A stretch of 64,000 nt of DNA, from contig JAIDCZ010000007.1 of the NCBI GenBank assembly GCA_029055565.1, positions 1 through 64,000 of the forward strand, read 5' to 3'. Source of the stretch: Clostridiales bacterium. GTDB lineage: Bacteria > Bacillota > Clostridia > Christensenellales > Pumilibacteraceae. A program made the translations under genes and the position numbers. Below the pieces are notes generated by a model, which was not told where the DNA came from, ran no database searches, and was given only the letters and a program-made list of their open reading frames with translations. Below, one piece after another: positions 59,070 through 64,000 of the stretch (positions are counted from its first letter, which is position 1; every line of letters begins with the position of its first letter).

Positions 59070-61444
59070 TATCTCAGCTTAGCTCCGAACTCGGACGAAG
59101 TTTTTTCTATAATACCGTCCATAATTTCTTTTATTTGACTATCGGAGAACGGCGCGTCCGTAGGCTGTAAGCGCACGGAAAACGCAACGCTCTTGTAGCC
59201 GGCGGCTATTTGCTCGCCCTCGTAAATATCGAACAGCTTGACTTCAGCTATATACGGATTGACAGCTTTGACTGCGGCAAGCATATCGCCCACCGCTACA
59301 GATTTTTCCACAACTACGGCCAAATCCCTATCAATGGGATGTTGTTTGGACAGCTGAACGTATTTTGCGGTAGGCAGAACGGCGTTGAGTGCGTCCGTAA
59401 TATCCAAATGCGCTACGTAAACGCATTCCGGCAAATCGTAATTTTCGCAAACGAGCGGATGCAGTTTGCCGAAATCACCTACTATACCGCCAACCTCAAC
59501 GTGCAACGATTGCTTGGGGTGCAAATACCGCGCTGTCGACGGCGTATATTGAACGTTGCCGAACATGCTTACGATCTCACCAACGATATTCTTAAGCGTG
59601 TAAAAGTCGCCGTCGTTGCAAATGCCAACGCACAATACGTCGCGCTCCAGCGGCAATTTTTCCAGCGGAAGCTTGTCCGCAACGAACACCTTGCCAAGCT
59701 CGTAAAAACGCATCGTGCTGTTTTTGCGTGCGCAGTTGCGCGCAACAGAAGTAAGCATACCGTACACGAGCTGCGTGCGCATTACCGAAATGTCGCGGCT
59801 TAGCGGGTTCATAATAGGTATAACCCTTCGCCATTCGTCGTTATCGGCAAGCAACAGCTTGTCGGCGGCGTCCGGAGAAACAAAAGAATAATTAAGTATT
59901 TCGTCAGCACCAAGCGCTTGCAAGTGGTCTTTAACCTTTTGCACGTTTTCGTCGTGAGTGGACAAGTAACCGCGCGTTTGGTGCGTGTTTTCCGAATGCG
60001 TGGATATAATCTTGTCGTAACCGTAAAAACGCATAATGTCCTCGGCAAGATCGGGATATCCGTCTATATCCTCGCGTACGAGCGGAATGGTGCACACAAG
60101 CGTTTTACCCTCGGACTTGACTGCGATGCCTTGCTTTTTCAGCAATGATACTATTATATTTTTGTCGATGTCAATACCGAGCAATGCGCAAATTTCTTGC
60201 TTGGACGTGCGTATAATTTTTTGTTCGGGTGCTTCAATACCGTCGGACACAGCAACGTCAACTATTTTCCCGCATTGAAGCTCGTCCATAAGCGCCAACG
60301 CGCGCTCCGAGCCTATTTCTACGGAATGCCAGTCTACACCCTTTTCATACCGCGCAGAGGAATCGGAACGCAATCCGATTTTGCGCGAAGTTCTGCGTAC
60401 GTTACTGCGCTCGAAGCGTGCGGCCTCCAAAAATACCGTTTGCGTGTCGGGAAAAATACTCGTGTATTCCCCGCCCATAATGCCGGCAATGGCGAGCGGT
60501 TTTTTGTCGTCTGCTATCAAAAGCACGTCGTTTACGTCGTACTTCTTGCCGTCAAGCGCAACGATACTTTCACCGTCAACGCCTTTGCGCACGTTTATGC
60601 CGCCGTCGATATACTTTCTATCAAACGCATGCAACGGCTGACCTATTTCCAACAACACGTAGTTGGTAATATCCACGAGATTGTTTATCGGACGAATTCC
60701 GCACATGCGCAGTCTGTCGCGCATCCATTTGGGCGACTTTTCTATTTTTACGTCGCGCACCAATCTGCCTATATAGCGACTGCACAAATCCTTTTCGGCT
60801 ATTTTAACCGTAGGCATCGTATCGGCGCCGATGGTCATGGTTTTGTACGTGAGCTTGGGCATTTTGAAAGGTTTATTCAAAAGCACGGAAATCTCGCGCG
60901 CAAGATTGACTATGGCTTGGCAATCGGGACGGTTTGCTGTGATCGAAACGTCCAGCACGGTGTCGTCTTGACCGAGCGTGCGCAAAATATCCTCGCCGAT
61001 ATTGCTGTCGTTGGGCAAAATGAGTATACCGTCGTAGCTTGCGCCGTCTATAACGCTGTCGTCAACGCCAAGCTCGCTACCGCCACACATCATGCCGTAG
61101 CTATCGGCACCGCGTAATTTTGCGAGCTTTATATGCGTGCCGTCGGGCAAATGAGCACCGACCGTGGCAACCGGCACGTAGTTGCCCTTTTTAACGTTTT
61201 GCGCACCGGTAACGATTTGCACAACCTCACTGCCTATATTCACCTTGCAAATCCACAGCTTGTCGGAATTGTCGTGGTGGACTATATCCTCCACTCGGCC
61301 GACGACAACGCCTTTTACGTCGCTGCGCGGCGGGATAATTTCCTCAACCTCAAAGCCAATCGAAACAAGCTTGTCCGATAGCTCTTGCGGCGTAATATCG
61401 CCTATATCAACGTAATCCTTTAACCAACTTAACGGAAGTTTCAT
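59069..61444 (-). CDS. pheT: Phenylalanine--tRNA ligase subunit beta
   Basis: MKLPLSWLKDYVDIGDITPQELSDKLVSIGFEVEEI; SITANRPDCQAIVNLAREIS; C-terminal FDX-ACB domain. Confidence 0.97.
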   Translation of the reverse strand: MKLPLSWLKDYVDIGDITPQELSDKLVSIGFEVEEIIPPRSDVKGVVVGRVEDIVHHDNSDKLWICKVNIGSEVVQIVTGAQNVKKGNYVPVATVGAHLPDGTHIKLAKLRGADSYGMMCGGSELGVDDSVIDGASYDGILILPNDSNIGEDILRTLGQDDTVLDVSITANRPDCQAIVNLAREISVLLNKPFKMPKLTYKTMTIGADTMPTVKIAEKDLCSRYIGRLVRDVKIEKSPKWMRDRLRMCGIRPINNLVDITNYVLLEIGQPLHAFDRKYIDGGINVRKGVDGESIVALDGKKYDVNDVLLIADDKKPLAIAGIMGGEYTSIFPDTQTVFLEAARFERSNVRRTSRKIGLRSDSSARYEKGVDWHSVEIGSERALALMDELQCGKIVDVAVSDGIEAPEQKIIRTSKQEICALLGIDIDKNIIVSLLKKQGIAVKSEGKTLVCTIPLVREDIDGYPDLAEDIMRFYGYDKIISTHSENTHQTRGYLSTHDENVQKVKDHLQALGADEILNYSFVSPDAADKLLLADNDEWRRVIPIMNPLSRDISVMRTQLVYGMLTSVARNCARKNSTMRFYELGKVFVADKLPLEKLPLERDVLCVGICNDGDFYTLKNIVGEIVSMFGNVQYTPSTARYLHPKQSLHVEVGGIVGDFGKLHPLVCENYDLPECVYVAHLDITDALNAVLPTAKYVQLSKQHPIDRDLAVVVEKSVAVGDMLAAVKAVNPYIAEVKLFDIYEGEQIAAGYKSVAFSVRLQPTDAPFSDSQIKEIMDGIIEKTSSEFGAKLR

Positions 61445-61453
61445 AATATCCTC

Positions 61454-62473
61454 CTACTTGAACATGTGCAGAAAACGCACGTCGTTGTCCCATATCAACT
61501 TAATGTCGTTGATAGCGCAAAATATCATGGTTATACGGTCGAGGCCCATACCGAATGCGAAGCCGTGGTACTCGTCTGGATCTATGCCGCAGTTGGCAAG
61601 AACCTTGCGGTTGACCATGCCCGCGCCCAAAATCTCTATCCAGCCCGTGTTTTTGCACACTCTGCAACCACTGCCGTGACAGTTGAAGCACGAAACGTCA
61701 ACCTCCACGCTCGGCTCTGTAAACGGAAAATAGCTCGGTCTGAACCGTATTTGCGTTTGATTGCCGAAAATGAACTTGGCAAAGCCGTCAAGCGCACCCT
61801 TAAGGTCGCACAGCGTGACGTTTTTGTCGACCACAAGTCCTTCCATTTGGTGGAACACCGGCGAATGCGTGGAATCGTCGTCGTTGCGGAACACGCGCCC
61901 GGGGCAAATCATTTTAAGCGGCGGCTTGTACTTTTCCATCAACCGCACTTGTCCGGCCGACGTTTGCGTGCGCAACAGAATATTGTCGTTTATAAAAAAC
62001 GTGTCTTGCATATCGCGCGCCGGATGGTCAAGCGGAACGTTTAACGCTTGAAAGTTGTAGTAATCCGTTTCAATCTCCGGACTGTCGTATACTATATAAC
62101 CGTTGCCGACAAAGTACTCGGTAAGCCGACGACGAACTTGATTTAACGGATGCGCGCAACCTATAGCATGGTCGTGTTTGTCTATCGACAAATCCAGCAC
62201 TTGCGAATTTATCGCCTGCTCTATTGCAAGGCGATGAAGTTCCTTATCTTTTTGCTCGCACAGCGCCATAAGCTCCACGCGCAAATCGTTAATCTCCTTG
62301 CCCGCTTGCGGCTTTTGCTCGAGCGGAAGGTCTTTAAGCCCCTTCATAAGACCGGTAAGCACGCCAGACTTGCCGAAAAGATAGGTCTTTAACTCCGCCA
62401 AATCGCGCTCGGATTTGACGTCGGGACTATTAAGCTTTTTCAACGCTTCGTCGCGAATTTCTTTAAGATTCAT
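61454..62473 (-). CDS. pheS: Phenylalanine--tRNA ligase subunit alpha
   Basis: NALNVPLDHPARDMQDTFFI; HQMEGLVVDKNVTL; GFAFGMGLDRITMI. ATG 62471-62473 with SD GGAGGT; the computed ORF's extra N-terminus lies in the T-box leader. Confidence 0.96.
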   Translation of the reverse strand: MNLKEIRDEALKKLNSPDVKSERDLAELKTYLFGKSGVLTGLMKGLKDLPLEQKPQAGKEINDLRVELMALCEQKDKELHRLAIEQAINSQVLDLSIDKHDHAIGCAHPLNQVRRRLTEYFVGNGYIVYDSPEIETDYYNFQALNVPLDHPARDMQDTFFINDNILLRTQTSAGQVRLMEKYKPPLKMICPGRVFRNDDDSTHSPVFHQMEGLVVDKNVTLCDLKGALDGFAKFIFGNQTQIRFRPSYFPFTEPSVEVDVSCFNCHGSGCRVCKNTGWIEILGAGMVNRKVLANCGIDPDEYHGFAFGMGLDRITMIFCAINDIKLIWDNDVRFLHMFK

Positions 62474-62494
62474 ATTACCTCCGAATAATTTTAA

Positions 62495-62720
62495 CAAAAA
62501 TCCCCGCGTGCAAAAAATGCAACACGGGGCGCTATAAACGCGGTACCACCCGAATTTGTAACTCTTTAGGTTATAACGCAACCTACGCCGTAGCTTACTG
62601 TTATTTAGGCAACGGTGCTTGCACGGTGAATATCCCTAACGCGCGTCGTCTTTCAGCCAACGGACGACTCTCTGTTGTTTGCGCTACTCTTATGCCGCAC
62701 TCAAACGCATCTTACTTAAT
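62495..62720 (-). promoter_or_regulatory. T-box leader upstream of pheST
   Basis: Reverse complement has T-box core TTCGGGTGGTACCGCG, candidate Phe specifier TTC in GGGATATTCACCGTGCAAGC, AGAGAG element, and terminator CCCCGTGTTGCA...TGCACGCGGGGATTTTT. Confidence 0.93.
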
Positions 62721-62721
62721 A

Positions 62722-62750
62722 AGTATACCACAACTTATAATCGGGCGCAA
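62722..62750 (-). promoter_or_regulatory. Promoter of the pheST T-box operon
   Basis: On - strand TTGCGC (62745-62750), 17 nt, TATACT (62722-62727). Confidence 0.75.
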
Positions 62751-62772
62751 TCGTTTTTGACAATAATTTTAA

Positions 62773-63474
62773 CTATTTTACCGCCAAATCGAGCATATCT
62801 CCTACCGTTGTCGACTGCAAGTACGTAGGCGGCACTTCCCCGACTATCAGCGTTTCTCCCATCAGCACTTGTGCAGAAACCTTTATCGTAGACGGAATCC
62901 CCGGTACGGCTACCGCTATATTGCCGTAAATAGTAAAATACAGTCGATGTAGCGTTTGGTTTATGCCGGCCGCAGTAAACACCGAAGTCATTTCGGAGCA
63001 AGTAGATCCTACAAGATACACCCGCATATTTATGTCCGGCCCTACGCCGGTCAGTATTGAAAATCCGCTAAGCGAGCCTAACGGTATCTTGATGCCGTCG
63101 CTACCCACGTCCGTTATGTACTGCTGGGCTGTAAGCGCCACTTGCTCGGCTAAGACGGTAACCGTCCTACTGTTTACGCTTACGCTTTTAATATTCTGCT
63201 TATCGTCGCGGGTTATTTCCAAATACTCCACGTCGTTGTTTTGCGACATGACGTCAATAACCGCCATGCTTACCGCATCGGCAGTAAGCGAGCGCACGCG
63301 CTCCTCTGACAACGCGAGTATCATAGGCGTAACGTTGTACTTGATAAACGCAACGACAGCCGCAATAATCGCGCTTATAATCAAAAGCACAACAAACAAT
63401 ATCCTTCGTTTGCTGTGCTTCCGCTTAACAACCTTGCAACGTTCTTTCACAAATAATATATATGCAGAATGCAA
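62773..63474 (-). CDS. yunB: Sporulation protein YunB
   Basis: N-terminal TM; ADAVSMAVIDVMSQNNDVEYLEI...IKIPLGSLSGFSILTGVGPDINMRVYLVGS is typical YunB. Confidence 0.9.
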   Translation of the reverse strand: MHSAYILFVKERCKVVKRKHSKRRILFVVLLIISAIIAAVVAFIKYNVTPMILALSEERVRSLTADAVSMAVIDVMSQNNDVEYLEITRDDKQNIKSVSVNSRTVTVLAEQVALTAQQYITDVGSDGIKIPLGSLSGFSILTGVGPDINMRVYLVGSTCSEMTSVFTAAGINQTLHRLYFTIYGNIAVAVPGIPSTIKVSAQVLMGETLIVGEVPPTYLQSTTVGDMLDLAVK

Positions 63475-63503
63475 GGGATTTGATACGAACTTATATTCGT
63501 CTT

Positions 63504-63878
63504 TTACTTTGCTTTGGCGCTGAATAGTAGTGTAACTATATAGCTCATTACTATCGCAACACCAACGCCGTATGCCGTGCGAATCAATCCACCGGCAAAC
63601 GCACCCACAAATCCGACGGACTTAGCCATTTCTATCGAACCCTTGGCGAGTGCCGCGCCGAAGCCGACAATAGGTACGCTTATGCCAGCTTGACAGACCT
63701 TGAATATATAGTCGTAAACGCCAACGCCCTCCAGTATTATACCCACTATCAAGAATATAACGAGTATTCGTGCGGGCGTAAGCTTGGTCCTTACGATCAA
63801 TAGCTCGGCTATTGCGCACAACGCGCCGCCCACGCCGAAAACTATTGCATACGTTCCGATTTGTTGCCAAATAGCCAT
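63504..63878 (-). CDS. spoVAE: Stage V sporulation protein AE
   Basis: KLTPARILVIFLIVGIILEGVGVYDYIFKVCQAGISVPIVGFGAALAKG; start set at ATG 63878 (MAIWQQIG). Confidence 0.92.
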   Translation of the reverse strand: MAIWQQIGTYAIVFGVGGALCAIAELLIVRTKLTPARILVIFLIVGIILEGVGVYDYIFKVCQAGISVPIVGFGAALAKGSIEMAKSVGFVGAFAGGLIRTAYGVGVAIVMSYIVTLLFSAKAK

Positions 63879-63880
63879 AA

Positions 63881-64000
63881 TTATTTCTCCCCCGAAAACG
63901 GACTTTCCACAACCACCGCGTGCGATATGCAAGGAATGGTTTCGCCTTGATAACAGCTTTGCGTGCTCATAAGCGCACCGGTTGCCAAGTACGCTATGCG
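63881..64000 (-). CDS. spoVAD: Stage V sporulation protein AD, C-terminal fragment (truncated by window edge)
   Basis: Manual translation RIAYLATGALMSTQSCYQGETIPCISHAVVVESPFSGEK* matches SpoVAD C-terminus; adjacent to spoVAE. Confidence 0.88.
   Translation of the reverse strand, partial: RIAYLATGALMSTQSCYQGETIPCISHAVVVESPFSGEK

Noticed and set aside
60197-61117. 306-aa ORF on + strand
   Set aside because: Antisense to pheT.
62474-62581. N-terminal extension of PheS in the ORF track
   Set aside because: It translates the T-box antiterminator/terminator region; PheS starts at MNLKEIRDEALKKL with a good SD.

Overview
The 64 kb window is dense bacterial chromosome, most likely from a spore-forming Clostridia-type Firmicute. 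Support for this comes from YtfJ/GerW, SpoVAD/SpoVAE, YunB and YtxC-like sporulation genes, the SCIFF peptide with its maturase, an IspH-S1 fusion and a pheST T-box. It is mostly housekeeping. The left ~46.6 kb is largely + strand: scpAB, a Na+-decarboxylase-type cluster, surE, cmk, plsC, ispH-S1, three tRNAs, yajC, scfAB, secDF, recJ, relA/spoT, hemZ, miaB-mutS-mutL-miaA, a two-component system, a cysteine desulfurase and thiI. The right part is largely - strand: pbp1A, mtaB, rsmE, prmA, pta, mutS2, U32 peptidase, pheTS, yunB and spoVA. No phage, transposon, CRISPR or rRNA was seen. The items most worth a second look are: (1) two small adjacent proteins resembling divergent orphan Spo0A C-terminal domains, overlapping and co-directional with a PhoB/PhoR-type two-component system; (2) a decarboxylase cluster with both a 12S/MmdA-like and a 5S/OadA-like carboxyltransferase; (3) recurrent 17-bp-spacer promoters whose -10 box lies 6-7 nt from an ATG, predicting leaderless mRNAs (rluB, miaB, a membrane protein); (4) a 1-nt frameshift in mutS2 inside a T-box-led pheST-U32-mutS2 operon; (5) a terminator hairpin that contains the next gene's Shine-Dalgarno; (6) an uncharacterised zinc-ribbon protein. 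All functional calls come from reading the sequence and recalling families; no searches were run.
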